Assembly: GCF_005217615.1 (NCBI RefSeq)
Contig: NZ_SZNK01000001.1
Span: 2,692,501 to 2,756,500, forward strand
Source of the DNA: Brevibacillus antibioticus
GTDB taxonomy: Bacteria; Bacillota; Bacilli; Brevibacillales; Brevibacillaceae
Length of the DNA stretch: 64,000 bases
Direction: 5' to 3'
Notes under the pieces: generated by a model
What the model was told of the DNA's origin: nothing
Database searches by the model: none
What the model saw: the letters and a program-made list of their open reading frames with translations, nothing else
Program-made: the position numbers and the translations under genes
Part shown: in pieces, positions 29,546-38,117 of the stretch
Position numbering within the stretch: the stretch's first letter is position 1
Layout: the number at the start of each line of letters is the position of its first letter

Positions 29546-30928
29546 ATGAAACCAATTGCACTGGATCAGGCAGCAATCAACGCAGAAGGGATTCTGCTCA
29601 CTGGTTCCCCAGGGCTTGCCTTGTCATCCGTTCACTTTGATACCCGCGAGCTGACTGCGGGATCTTTGTTTGTAGCGCTGACAGGTGGCGCACGGGATGG
29701 ACATGATTTTTTGTTACAAGCAGCTGAGCAAGGAGCCGTAGCTGCTCTCGTTTCGAATCAGGAGAAGATTCCTGCGGACTTGCCAAATGATTTTGGGTTA
29801 ATTCTCGTTAATGATACTCTCCGTGGCTTTCAAAAGCTGGCTGCCGCTTATCGGAAAAGCTTTTCGTTCCCTCGCATCGCCATTACCGGAAGTATCGGGA
29901 AAACAACCGTGAAAGACATCGTGGCACACGTACTTGCGAGCCGTTCGCCTGTATACAAGACATATAAAAACTTCAACAACCACATTGGTGTACCTTTGTC
30001 GTTATTGCAGATGGAAGAAAAACATCAAGCTGCTGTACTGGAGCTCGGGATGAACCACGCTGGGGAAATTGATCTGCTCGCTTCGCTGGTCCAGCCTGAT
30101 ATTAGCGTGATTACATTTATTGGAGAGTCTCATATTGAGTATTTTGGCACGCGTGAAAAAATCGCTCTCGCTAAGGCGGAACTGCTTCCTCATACCGCTC
30201 TTGACGGGCTCGTGCTGCTCAATAAGGATTCGGAGTATCTACGGTTGATAGCCCATCTGTATCCGGGTGAACTCATGTACTACTCTGTTAATGAGAAAGC
30301 GGATATTTGGGCAGAGCAAATCGAAACGGTTGAAGGTGGGACTCGTTTCAAAGTATACCTTGCCTCCGGAGAGCATTTCGAGGCATTCCTTCCGCTCCAC
30401 GGCCGCCATAGTGTCCTGAATGCACTGCCTGCTGTCGCGATTGCCAAGAAGCTCGGAATGGATACGGAGCAAATCGCTTACGCCTTGTCCACGGTTCAGC
30501 TCTCCGCCATGCGGTTTGAGCAAATCAACGGGAAACACGGTACTGTGTATATTAGTGATGCGTACAATGCCAGCCCCGTCTCCATGGAGGCTGCCGTTCG
30601 GACATTTGCTGAGCTGTACCCTGAGCGCGCAAGAGTCGTCGTGTTAGGTGACATGTACGAGCTCGGACCAGATAGCAAGGCTATGCACGCGGGCGTTGGA
30701 GCCTCGATTCAAGACATTGCTGAGCGCTTCGAGCTGCTCGTGACAATCGGTGAGGATTCACGTCATCTCCATGACGCTTATTCGGGGAAAAAGCTGCACT
30801 TCGCGACCAAAGCAGAGGCAATGGCTGCTCTACTGCCGCTACGGGATGAAAAACATGCATTTTTGTTCAAGGCTTCCAAAGGTATGTCATTATGGACACT
30901 TATTACTGATCTGGAAGGTCACGAATAA
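29546..30928 (+). CDS. murF: UDP-N-acetylmuramoyl-tripeptide--D-alanyl-D-alanine ligase MurF
   Basis: This 460-residue Mur ligase adds D-Ala-D-Ala to the UDP-MurNAc-tripeptide in wall synthesis. The N-terminal domain has VHFDTRELTAGSLFVALTG. The ATP P-loop is ITGSIGKTTVKDIV near 115-128, followed by NNHIGVPLSLL, LELGMNHAGEI and ISDAYNASPVSMEAAVRTF with VLGDMYELG in the C-terminal domain. I place the start at ATG 29546, nine bases after AAGGAG. The GTG at 29540 is too close to that site. It is divergent from the HIT gene and ends in a terminator. Its usual partner ddl is 9 kb away on the other strand. Confidence 0.96.
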   Translation: MKPIALDQAAINAEGILLTGSPGLALSSVHFDTRELTAGSLFVALTGGARDGHDFLLQAAEQGAVAALVSNQEKIPADLPNDFGLILVNDTLRGFQKLAAAYRKSFSFPRIAITGSIGKTTVKDIVAHVLASRSPVYKTYKNFNNHIGVPLSLLQMEEKHQAAVLELGMNHAGEIDLLASLVQPDISVITFIGESHIEYFGTREKIALAKAELLPHTALDGLVLLNKDSEYLRLIAHLYPGELMYYSVNEKADIWAEQIETVEGGTRFKVYLASGEHFEAFLPLHGRHSVLNALPAVAIAKKLGMDTEQIAYALSTVQLSAMRFEQINGKHGTVYISDAYNASPVSMEAAVRTFAELYPERARVVVLGDMYELGPDSKAMHAGVGASIQDIAERFELLVTIGEDSRHLHDAYSGKKLHFATKAEAMAALLPLRDEKHAFLFKASKGMSLWTLITDLEGHE

Positions 30929-30940
30929 ACGAAAGAGAAC

Positions 30941-30977
30941 AGCCGCCTCTCGTATGAAACGGGAGACGGCTTCTTTT
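30941..30977. terminator. Terminator shared by murF and the histidine phosphatase gene
   Basis: AGCCG-C-CTCTCG pairs with CGGGAG-A-CGGCT around TATGAAA, followed by TCTTTTTT. It lies between convergent stops. Confidence 0.8.
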
Positions 30978-31556
30978 TTAATGCTTGTCCTTGTCATTCC
31001 ACAGTCGTTCTACCTGGATCAATTGATCTTCCTCAAAGCTTAGTTTATAAATATCGGGCATCGAGGTCTTTTTCCAAAAGGAGAAATCGTATGATGGATC
31101 GTAGAGATTCATGATGATCGTCATGATGTTTCCGTGGATGCCAATCGCGACTTTTTGGCCTCGATGGTGATCCAAAACTTCCTGCAAGGCAGCGAGTCCT
31201 CTTTCCCCCGCTACTGCATTCGATTCTCCCCCTGCGAAAGCGAACTCACGGTTTGCAAATGCATGCTCGACAGCCTGAACAAAATGCTCAAAGCACTCTA
31301 CCCAAGCACCTAAATCGCGCTCGCGAAAATCCGGTTCCAGTTTGATTTCCCGATTCGCTTGCTTCGCAGCAGTTTCAATTGTCTGGACGGCTCTTGCATA
31401 AGGACTGGAGACAAACACGTCAATTTGTTCCGCTCGCAAGATTTCTGCTACACATTGCGCATCTTGCCAGCCCTTTTCAGACAATCCGCGCGTTTTCTCC
31501 TGATCCTGAATGTACAGCGATTCTGCGTGGCGGATCATGTACACATGTGTGATCAT
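30978..31556 (-). CDS. Histidine phosphatase family protein
   Basis: This 192-residue phosphoglycerate-mutase-like phosphatase has the phosphohistidine motif YMIRHAES (His9, Arg8) at the N-terminus. FVSSPYARAVQTIE supplies the second Arg, FRERDLGAWVE the acid/base Glu, and the second catalytic His is in VAIGIHGNIMTII near residue 140. Members range from metabolic phosphatases to sugar-phosphate and protein phosphatases, and the substrate cannot be told here. It starts at ATG 31556 behind GAGGTGCAAGG, and is monocistronic and convergent with murF. Confidence 0.9.
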   Translation of the reverse strand: MITHVYMIRHAESLYIQDQEKTRGLSEKGWQDAQCVAEILRAEQIDVFVSSPYARAVQTIETAAKQANREIKLEPDFRERDLGAWVECFEHFVQAVEHAFANREFAFAGGESNAVAGERGLAALQEVLDHHRGQKVAIGIHGNIMTIIMNLYDPSYDFSFWKKTSMPDIYKLSFEEDQLIQVERLWNDKDKH

Positions 31557-31596
31557 CCTTGCACCTCTTCTGTTTTGGCGGATTTCGATTGAGAAA

Positions 31597-32727
31597 TCAT
31601 CGCAGTTCTATGACATTGTTGGAAGGACCCAGCTTTTCAGGCGAAAAATCGCTATAGTGGATCGATGCGAGATCAGCTACATAATACGACTTCCCATCCT
31701 TTGCCCAGCCGATGATGCGCTGATTGTCACTTAAGTCGTAATAGCCAGGCATTCCCTTGTCAGGAGAACCGAATGGATAGCCGCATTTCGTGACTTCTTT
31801 GCATGATTGCATGTACATATACGAGTCTTGAGAATTGGAAGTACGAGCGTGCTGTTCTACTGCCATCTGATGCCCTGCTGGCGACCAAACAATCTTGTCC
31901 AGGTAGCTCTCAGTGAACACGGAATCCTTCAAATTGACCTTTTTCCCTGTCTGCAAATCCAGCATGTATTCCTCTGTATTGGTTCGCATATAACGGTACT
32001 TCATATCGTTGGAGTAAGAAGGGAATGTCGTCATGTTATGGTCATATTTCAGGCCAGTCGGTAAGTCTAACTCCTTGTATGCGATTTGCGTTTTGTAAAA
32101 CAGCTTTTTCGAATTCGGCACCCAGTAATACCTTTCTTCTTCTGTTCCACTCGGCCATTCATACTGGTCATTCTTTTTCATTTTGAGTGTAGGCAGGTGC
32201 TGCAAGATCAGGTGACCGCTTACTTTGGAATTGGAAGAGAGCATGTCCATACGAGTGAACACCATGTACTGTTCATCCGGTGAAACGGAAAAATCAAGGA
32301 CGGGATACTGAGCTGCTGCCGGGACGAGTACCGTTTTTTTCCCATCTGGAAGACTGAGCTTTACGATACCGCCGTTTTCACGAACGTAGAGTGCGTCTTG
32401 CTTCGGCGACCATTTGCCATAGCCGGATAGCTGCGTCATCTTTTTGGTTTGCATATCGTACAGGTACGGTATGGTTCGGTCTGTCTTCCCGTATCCGATC
32501 CGTTCCCCGTATACAAACCTGCCCGATGGCGACATACTCGCCCGGTGAATCAAGGACATGTTCGTCACGGTTTTTGTCACTTTTCCAGCTACCGGTACTT
32601 GATAGATGACGACCGGCTCTGGCTTACGAGGGTCTGCCTGCACAGGAGCAGAAGCATTGAGTTGTCCAGGGACAAGGATACCCAGCAAGGAAATCAGCAA
32701 GCATGAGAGCAATAGGTGTTTTTTCAT
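31597..32727 (-). CDS. Secreted beta-propeller-like protein, unknown function
   Basis: The 376-residue product starts at ATG 32727 (MKKHLLLSCLLISLLGILVPG) after GGGAGG. A 17-codon longer frame exists upstream but lacks a ribosome site. Residues 1-26 form a signal peptide without a lipobox Cys. The rest is made of repeated blade-like units of the TolB/WD40 type (MSPSGRFVYGER, YLYDMQTKKMTQLSGYGKWSPKQDALYVRE, SVSPDEQYMVFTR, VWSPAGHQMAV). Such propellers usually bind proteins or small ligands. Two Cys near the C-terminus (SCKEVTKCGYPFG) may form a disulphide. There is no operon partner apart from loose linkage to the histidine phosphatase, and the function is not known. Confidence 0.75.
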   Translation of the reverse strand: MKKHLLLSCLLISLLGILVPGQLNASAPVQADPRKPEPVVIYQVPVAGKVTKTVTNMSLIHRASMSPSGRFVYGERIGYGKTDRTIPYLYDMQTKKMTQLSGYGKWSPKQDALYVRENGGIVKLSLPDGKKTVLVPAAAQYPVLDFSVSPDEQYMVFTRMDMLSSNSKVSGHLILQHLPTLKMKKNDQYEWPSGTEEERYYWVPNSKKLFYKTQIAYKELDLPTGLKYDHNMTTFPSYSNDMKYRYMRTNTEEYMLDLQTGKKVNLKDSVFTESYLDKIVWSPAGHQMAVEQHARTSNSQDSYMYMQSCKEVTKCGYPFGSPDKGMPGYYDLSDNQRIIGWAKDGKSYYVADLASIHYSDFSPEKLGPSNNVIELR

Positions 32728-32795
32728 CAAGGGTCCTCCCGAATAAGTACTCAATACGTAGACGCTCACTGGAAGCACTTGGTTTCCTTTTACAC

Positions 32796-32837
32796 GAAAA
32801 AAGGATCGGAAGCACCCCTGCGCCTCCGACCTTTTTT
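32796..32837 (-). terminator. Terminator of the asb siderophore operon
   Basis: On the minus strand AAGGTCGGAGGC pairs with GC-TTCCGATCCTT, followed by TTTTCG. It begins three bases after the asbF stop. Confidence 0.8.
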
Positions 32838-32839
32838 AC

Positions 32840-33676
32840 TTATGCACGAACCATCATGGCCTTCCGCAACCACTCTACCTCTTCAGCTAATACGCGTTGT
32901 GGACTCTGACCGAACCATTCAATAGATGCAAAATAATCCGTATCCGCAATCTTTTCTAAAATGGGCCCATAATCTACAGCACCCTCACCGAGCAGTACCA
33001 TTCCCTCACGATCGCCGTTAGGGGCATATACATTGTGCGGAGCGAATACCGGCAAATGATTCGATGAAGAAATATTTTTCAAATGATAATGAGCTACCCA
33101 CGGTCTCAATTGCTCGTACGCATCGATCGGATCAGCACCTGATTCCCAGACATGAAGAAAATCAAGATTCACTTTTAGTGCAGGATGATTGACTTCCTGC
33201 AACAAAGCAAGTGTAGAACTCATAGAATCTGTAAGCGTGTTCGGATGTGTTTCGACCAAGAGCTGAATCCCGTGCTCTTGACACATCTTACATAAGATTT
33301 GCAGATGATGCACATAGCGTGCCCGCTCTTCTTGCCTAACTTCCTTACTCGCCTTCTGTCCAGCGAACGTCCTGATTTGCTTTACATGTAGCCATTTCGC
33401 CAGTGAAATGAGTCTTTTTGCTTTTTCCAGTGTACGCTGAAATCCGGTAGAAGTAGCAATATCCAGATAATCGCTAAGCATGGAGATACTCATGCCTTGA
33501 TCCCTGACCAACCTTACCTGCTCCTCCATCTCTAATCGATCATGATCGTACAGATGTTGGGCGTGGGTTCCCCATAATTCGATTCCATCAAAATGATGAC
33601 GATGAGCAAACCGAACAATCTGTGCAAACGAAATCAACTGGTGGCGAAAAGTAATTGTGCACAATGAGAGTTTCAT
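32840..33676 (-). CDS. asbF: 3-dehydroshikimate dehydratase AsbF (petrobactin biosynthesis)
   Basis: This 278-residue TIM-barrel enzyme converts 3-dehydroshikimate to 3,4-dihydroxybenzoate, the catechol of petrobactin. It reads very like B. anthracis AsbF: MKLSLCTITFRHQLISF, GIELWGTHAQHLYDHD, IRTFAGQKAS, LVETHPNTLTD, LKVNLDFLHVWESGADPIDAYEQLRPWVAHYHLKNIS and ASIEWFG. The conserved Glu/His metal ligands of the xylose-isomerase-like fold lie in these segments. It is last in the asb operon, seven bases after asbE, and followed by a terminator. Similarity to AsbF is recalled from the family and was not computed. Confidence 0.93.
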   Translation of the reverse strand: MKLSLCTITFRHQLISFAQIVRFAHRHHFDGIELWGTHAQHLYDHDRLEMEEQVRLVRDQGMSISMLSDYLDIATSTGFQRTLEKAKRLISLAKWLHVKQIRTFAGQKASKEVRQEERARYVHHLQILCKMCQEHGIQLLVETHPNTLTDSMSSTLALLQEVNHPALKVNLDFLHVWESGADPIDAYEQLRPWVAHYHLKNISSSNHLPVFAPHNVYAPNGDREGMVLLGEGAVDYGPILEKIADTDYFASIEWFGQSPQRVLAEEVEWLRKAMMVRA

Positions 33677-33683
33677 TTGACCT

Positions 33684-34667
33684 TTACCTCCACCCTTTTT
33701 CGTCTACAGTGACAAGACTTTTATCCATTTGGGTCCACAGGACAAACTGACGTTCCAACTCTTTTTTTACTTCAAGTTCAATCAGATCAATCTCTTCTAG
33801 CGCCTCGATAATCGGAGGTAACAACGCCATATTCTTGGTCATAGCCATTTTGACACACAAGTACTGTGCTGTCGTAAACCCTTGGTAGATGTCCTCCACT
33901 TTATAGGCAATACGCAAAAACTCATCACGATGGTATTGCAAGTAGTCTTGCAGATAGAGAAATGCATACTCGTAGCTGTATTTCCGGATCGCAATCACCT
34001 TCACCTGAGTCACTGCCGCAAGCAACATGTCCAAATTGTATCCATTGCGCCCTTCTGCCATGTCTGTAATCAATCGCTTCAACTCAGTGGTAAACGGATT
34101 ATGATCACGTTTGAGTGCTGCATAGAAATAATCGTGGATCATGTCATAGGTTGGTTCCTTAATTTCACTCGCATCCACCATAAAGCCGCCACCAAACGGA
34201 TTTTCTAAGAAGGCTTTGATCACCGTCTCCTTCTTCACATTGCCCTCCCAACGAAAATCCGGGTCAAACATAAACCACTCATCTTCGTTCTCTGTCTTTG
34301 AGATCATCAAAAAATGCGGGAATGGCTTCAACGCAAATTTATTATCTCGTTCTGGAACCAGCGACATGTCTATCTGAACAAGGACATACTGATCCTCGGT
34401 ACGCTTCTCAATTAGCTCTAAGAACATGTCCAGATTGGAGGCTTTATCTTGGGAATGATCATACCATTCCGTTACTTTCGCTCGGAAAAGTCGTTCATAT
34501 CCCTTGATAATCTCCTCATGATTATCAATGTAATACGTGACTACACCTTGATCCGTAATGGAGTACTCGGCATCCCATATACCAAAATAATAAGGACGGT
34601 AATCAATCTTTGTGCGGCGCTTAATCACTTCGCATAGGCATGAAATTATGCAATGAACTTTAACCAT
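33684..34667 (-). CDS. asbE: AsbE-like petrobactin condensation protein
   Basis: This 327-residue protein is at the position of B. anthracis AsbE, which with AsbC and AsbD transfers the 3,4-dihydroxybenzoyl group from the carrier protein to spermidine or its citryl adduct. I see no common enzyme fold by eye; recognisable stretches are DYRPYYFGIWDAEYSI, WFMFDPDFRWEGNV, FGGGFMVDASEI and NPFTTELKRLITDMAEGRNGYNLDM. The start is ATG 34667 (MVKVHCIISCLCEV), preceded by GGGGGG. A GTG 15 bases upstream is in frame but includes that site. The assignment relies on operon order and typical length. Confidence 0.85.
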   Translation of the reverse strand: MVKVHCIISCLCEVIKRRTKIDYRPYYFGIWDAEYSITDQGVVTYYIDNHEEIIKGYERLFRAKVTEWYDHSQDKASNLDMFLELIEKRTEDQYVLVQIDMSLVPERDNKFALKPFPHFLMISKTENEDEWFMFDPDFRWEGNVKKETVIKAFLENPFGGGFMVDASEIKEPTYDMIHDYFYAALKRDHNPFTTELKRLITDMAEGRNGYNLDMLLAAVTQVKVIAIRKYSYEYAFLYLQDYLQYHRDEFLRIAYKVEDIYQGFTTAQYLCVKMAMTKNMALLPPIIEALEEIDLIELEVKKELERQFVLWTQMDKSLVTVDEKGWR

Positions 34668-34700
34668 TCTGTATCCCCCCACTCGATGTTTGTATAGACG

Positions 34701-34967
34701 CTAATTCGATACATGCTGCGGTTCTAGCTGTTCGACAAAAGTAAGCAGTGATCCAACCGTTTGGAAGATTCGTGGATCTAATTCATGAGCAGGTACTACC
34801 AATTTCAAATCTTCCTCGATATAAACGATCAGTTGCAATAGCATAATCGAGTCAATATGCAGATCCTCATTCAATCGCATGGACTCCTCCAGCGCGAGGA
34901 TATGCGATAAGTTTAATTTTTCAGTCATAATCGTATGGATTTGCTCGATTCTTTCATTTCGTGTCAT
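34701..34967 (-). CDS. asbD: AsbD aryl carrier protein
   Basis: This 88-residue acyl/aryl carrier protein has the phosphopantetheine attachment Ser40 in EDLHIDSIMLLQLIVYIEE. It carries 3,4-dihydroxybenzoate as a thioester after loading by AsbC. Its ATG overlaps the asbC stop by four bases, and asbE starts 33 bases after its end. The size and helical pattern match a stand-alone carrier domain. Confidence 0.93.
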   Translation of the reverse strand: MTRNERIEQIHTIMTEKLNLSHILALEESMRLNEDLHIDSIMLLQLIVYIEEDLKLVVPAHELDPRIFQTVGSLLTFVEQLEPQHVSN

Positions 34968-36208
34968 TTACTGATCGTCTCCATTTCTACGAATCGACGG
35001 CTGATTTTTCCTGTGGCTGTCTTAGGAATGCTCGTCACACATTGGATTTCGAATGGGACTTTATAGCCTGGCAAACGATCTTGGCACCATTCCCTGATTT
35101 GTTCAGGAGTAGTTCCTCCCTCTGTAATCACCTGCGCCTTCACAATCTCTCCCATGACCGGATGACGTCCACGATACACGACTACTTCTTTTGTCCCACT
35201 CATTTTCAAAATGACGTCCTCGACCTCTAAAGGAAATACCTTTAAGCCTGAGACGTTTATTACATCATCCATCCTTGAGACAAATTGGATATGTCCTTCT
35301 CCTGTCCAGAAACCTAAATCCTGCGTCGCTATTTCGTTCTGTCCAATCCCTATCTTAATTTCATCAGGGTGTTCTTCATTTTCACCTGTTGTCATGGCCA
35401 CATGGGAAAGGGGAACCCCCAGATCTGTATGTGTTCTCATCTGTTTACTCATACTGACGCACCCCGCCTCGGAGCATCCATATTGTTGCATCAAAATGTC
35501 ACTCATGCCTTGTAGCTTTAGAAACAAACCTTCTGGCATGGGAGCGCCAGATGTCATTAACCGGTGAAAGCGTACCTGCTCTCGCGAAAAGCTGGATAGG
35601 ATGTGATAAAAGACTGGGAGACCATAAACAATATGCTGGGGAGTATCTTGAATCACTTGTAAAGCAAACTTGGGATTTTTGTGCGTCACAATCGAAGGCT
35701 TACTTCCCCGTTCTAGTGCTGCTAAAACGCCGCATATCAATCCATAAGAATGTGTCACGGATGCCAGCACGATCGGGGTTAATACTTCCTCGCCTTGGAA
35801 CAACTGGTTGTAGGCATGAATTTCTGTTTGGATATCCTCCCAGCTTCTCCCGATTAGCTTCGCGTCCCCCGTCGTACCAGAGCTATATTGGTAGAGCGAT
35901 GGTTTTTCACTCTCGTGTTTATCCGTGATGGACAAGAAATGCTTCGTATCCTGATAAACAAGTCCAAAGCATCTTGCCTTTACTGCCATTTGATAGGCGG
36001 TTTCCTTCGGGGTTTCCCCATGAATTAATAGCACCGAGCCATTATGCTCACGTAAATATTGAACAAGACTAATCACGTCAAGTGGGTCAGCTATGCAGAC
36101 GGCGTACCTCTTTCCTTCTGGCTGTCGAAAATGATCCATGCTTTCGAACCCTTGCTTATGTCTCTGCCATTCATGCACTGAAATCTCATTTTGATTCACA
36201 ATGAACAT
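34964..36208 (-). CDS. asbC: AsbC 3,4-dihydroxybenzoate-AMP ligase
   Basis: This 414-residue member of the adenylate-forming (ANL) family activates 3,4-dihydroxybenzoate and loads the AsbD carrier. Core motif A3 is YQYSSGTTGDAKLIG near residue 110-125. A4/A5-like segments include LMTSGAPMPEGL and QQYGCSEAGCVSM, motif A8 is DVINVSGLKVFPLEVEDVI, and the catalytic Lys is in KTATGKISRRF near the C-terminus. I place the start at ATG 36208 (MFIVNQNEISVHEW), two bases after the asbB stop and behind GGGAGGTCAC. The longer open frame upstream overlaps asbB. It overlaps asbD by four bases. Confidence 0.92.
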   Translation of the reverse strand: MFIVNQNEISVHEWQRHKQGFESMDHFRQPEGKRYAVCIADPLDVISLVQYLREHNGSVLLIHGETPKETAYQMAVKARCFGLVYQDTKHFLSITDKHESEKPSLYQYSSGTTGDAKLIGRSWEDIQTEIHAYNQLFQGEEVLTPIVLASVTHSYGLICGVLAALERGSKPSIVTHKNPKFALQVIQDTPQHIVYGLPVFYHILSSFSREQVRFHRLMTSGAPMPEGLFLKLQGMSDILMQQYGCSEAGCVSMSKQMRTHTDLGVPLSHVAMTTGENEEHPDEIKIGIGQNEIATQDLGFWTGEGHIQFVSRMDDVINVSGLKVFPLEVEDVILKMSGTKEVVVYRGRHPVMGEIVKAQVITEGGTTPEQIREWCQDRLPGYKVPFEIQCVTSIPKTATGKISRRFVEMETISK

Positions 36209-36209
36209 G

Positions 36210-38078
36210 CTAGTGACCTCCCACAGCCATGGAATGAAGCCTCTTCCTTGCCGCAAACAAAGGATTGGGAACTTCATGTAAATGATAGTTCTCGTTCGTT
36301 GTATATAGCTTTTTCTTGGTCAATTTCTCTACCTGCACGCTTGGAACAAACAGATCAAATCGCTTAAATCGCTCCGCCAATTCCGGGAATCGTTGTTGGT
36401 GACCCTCCAATACCTGAACGGCCATCTCCCAGAAGCGCGCTTCGGCATATCCGTAATGCTCTTCTAAAAGCCGTGCGAGTTGCCCCAGATTGATCAGAAA
36501 TAAAGTCTCTAATGTCAAATCTCTGACTGTTGCTGTGTCATTCATGTGAAACATCACATCATCGGGCTTCGTTGCGTAATATTCATGCACTTCCGCGAAG
36601 TTGGGGCATTTGTCTGGCTCACTCAAGAACGGTTGACAAAAAATCAAATCTTCATGAAAATCCTTCAATGCTACTCGAGTAGGGACACCATCCCGGTGCA
36701 CCAAGATCATATTCTGCGCATGGGTTTCCATCGCAATCCCGTGTTTCACAAGTATATGAACGACCGGCACCACACTGCTTTCCAATAATCGCACAAGCCA
36801 ATTCTCTAGCCCTTGCTCTCTTAGCCAACGATCAATGAATGGCACCCCATCCACCTCAACTGCCGCTAATACGTTGTAAGGAGCCGCCTCCTCTCCCGCT
36901 TCGAGATGAGGGATGAGACTTTCTCTCCACATGCACCCAATTACTCCGAATGTAACCATTTCCACCAGGTCAGAAGCAGGGGGAGGATCGTATGCCACTG
37001 CTGCAAACTCTTGGAGCATGATCACCTTTTGCACGTCTCGTAAATACGAATCTGCGTCCGTAATCCCCTTGAGCCATCTCGAAACAATAGGGGCACTTGC
37101 CAGTGAATGAGGAGTGAGATGACGTGCCGCCGAGGTATTCACCACGTTGATCGAGAGTTTCAGATACGGTTTATGCGGATTACTTTTGTTCGCAAAGGTG
37201 CGGATGGATTGTTGTGGACGATGACCGTCAGAGCCTACGCCAAGCACAATGATCTCTTTGCGATGGATATCGTCCAGGAATCCAGGCACGATATGATTAC
37301 GCCATTGCCAAGGATGAACAGGCACGAAGGCATACTGATCAGGATCGCATCCATGATTGACGATGATTTGCTGAAAGGCCTCTTTTGGTTCCCTGCCTAT
37401 TTCCTCTATGAGAAGATCATCAAAATTTCTCCCTTGATCAATGGACACTTGAGAATATTGCTTATGTATCGCTAGCCAAAGAAAATGAACTTCCTGCTTA
37501 AATTCAGGACCATAGGCAAAATGATCCGCATAAGTAAATCCAATGCGTGATTTGTAACTGGGGTGGTAAGGGTGACCGTCCATCAGATCACCTTCCAGCT
37601 CATCATACGATTTGCCCTGCATCCGAATATCATTTTGTACCCGATAGTATTGGGACAAAGTATCCTTCAACAACGTTTGTTCCAAATCATTGGCAAATAG
37701 CTTCAGTCTTTGTTCATCTACCGTATTCATTCGGAAGACTTCCACTAAAAAACGAGTGAGGGATATCGCTTCTGACTCTTGCTGGGCAACTCCGCTTTGA
37801 TCGTAAACAATACGAGTAACGGGGTCCTTCCCTAGACGAACAAGCCCAAAACTAGCGCTCTTCCGCCCTTGGCAACGATAGCGAACAGGCAGATCACCCT
37901 CATCAAGCCCATGTAGCGTATAAATCGTCTGATCACCCTCTTGCAGGGTCCCAGGAGTCACAATTCCCTCATATAACAAAGACTCGATGCATTGTCGAAA
38001 CACCCTTTTTCTCACCTGCACATACTGTGTCGAGTGAAGTGCCTCTTCAATCGAGAAATCTTGTATTGTTACCTCCAT
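36210..38078 (-). CDS. asbB: AsbB NIS siderophore synthetase (IucA/IucC family)
   Basis: This 622-residue NRPS-independent siderophore synthetase condenses citrate-derived intermediates with the spermidine arm of petrobactin, using ATP. IucA/IucC core motifs are GHPYHPSYKSRIGF near residue 168-181, FVPVHPWQWRNHI near 250, LKLSINVVNTSAARHL near 305 and the active-site AMETHAQNMILVHRDG near 445. The C-terminal FhuF-like thumb region follows. It is second in the asb operon, just after asbA, with start ATG 38078. Confidence 0.92.
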   Translation of the reverse strand: MEVTIQDFSIEEALHSTQYVQVRKRVFRQCIESLLYEGIVTPGTLQEGDQTIYTLHGLDEGDLPVRYRCQGRKSASFGLVRLGKDPVTRIVYDQSGVAQQESEAISLTRFLVEVFRMNTVDEQRLKLFANDLEQTLLKDTLSQYYRVQNDIRMQGKSYDELEGDLMDGHPYHPSYKSRIGFTYADHFAYGPEFKQEVHFLWLAIHKQYSQVSIDQGRNFDDLLIEEIGREPKEAFQQIIVNHGCDPDQYAFVPVHPWQWRNHIVPGFLDDIHRKEIIVLGVGSDGHRPQQSIRTFANKSNPHKPYLKLSINVVNTSAARHLTPHSLASAPIVSRWLKGITDADSYLRDVQKVIMLQEFAAVAYDPPPASDLVEMVTFGVIGCMWRESLIPHLEAGEEAAPYNVLAAVEVDGVPFIDRWLREQGLENWLVRLLESSVVPVVHILVKHGIAMETHAQNMILVHRDGVPTRVALKDFHEDLIFCQPFLSEPDKCPNFAEVHEYYATKPDDVMFHMNDTATVRDLTLETLFLINLGQLARLLEEHYGYAEARFWEMAVQVLEGHQQRFPELAERFKRFDLFVPSVQVEKLTKKKLYTTNENYHLHEVPNPLFAARKRLHSMAVGGH

Positions 38079-38117
38079 ACCTTATCCTCCAAGTCTCTTC
38101 AAGCTAGATGCAATAAG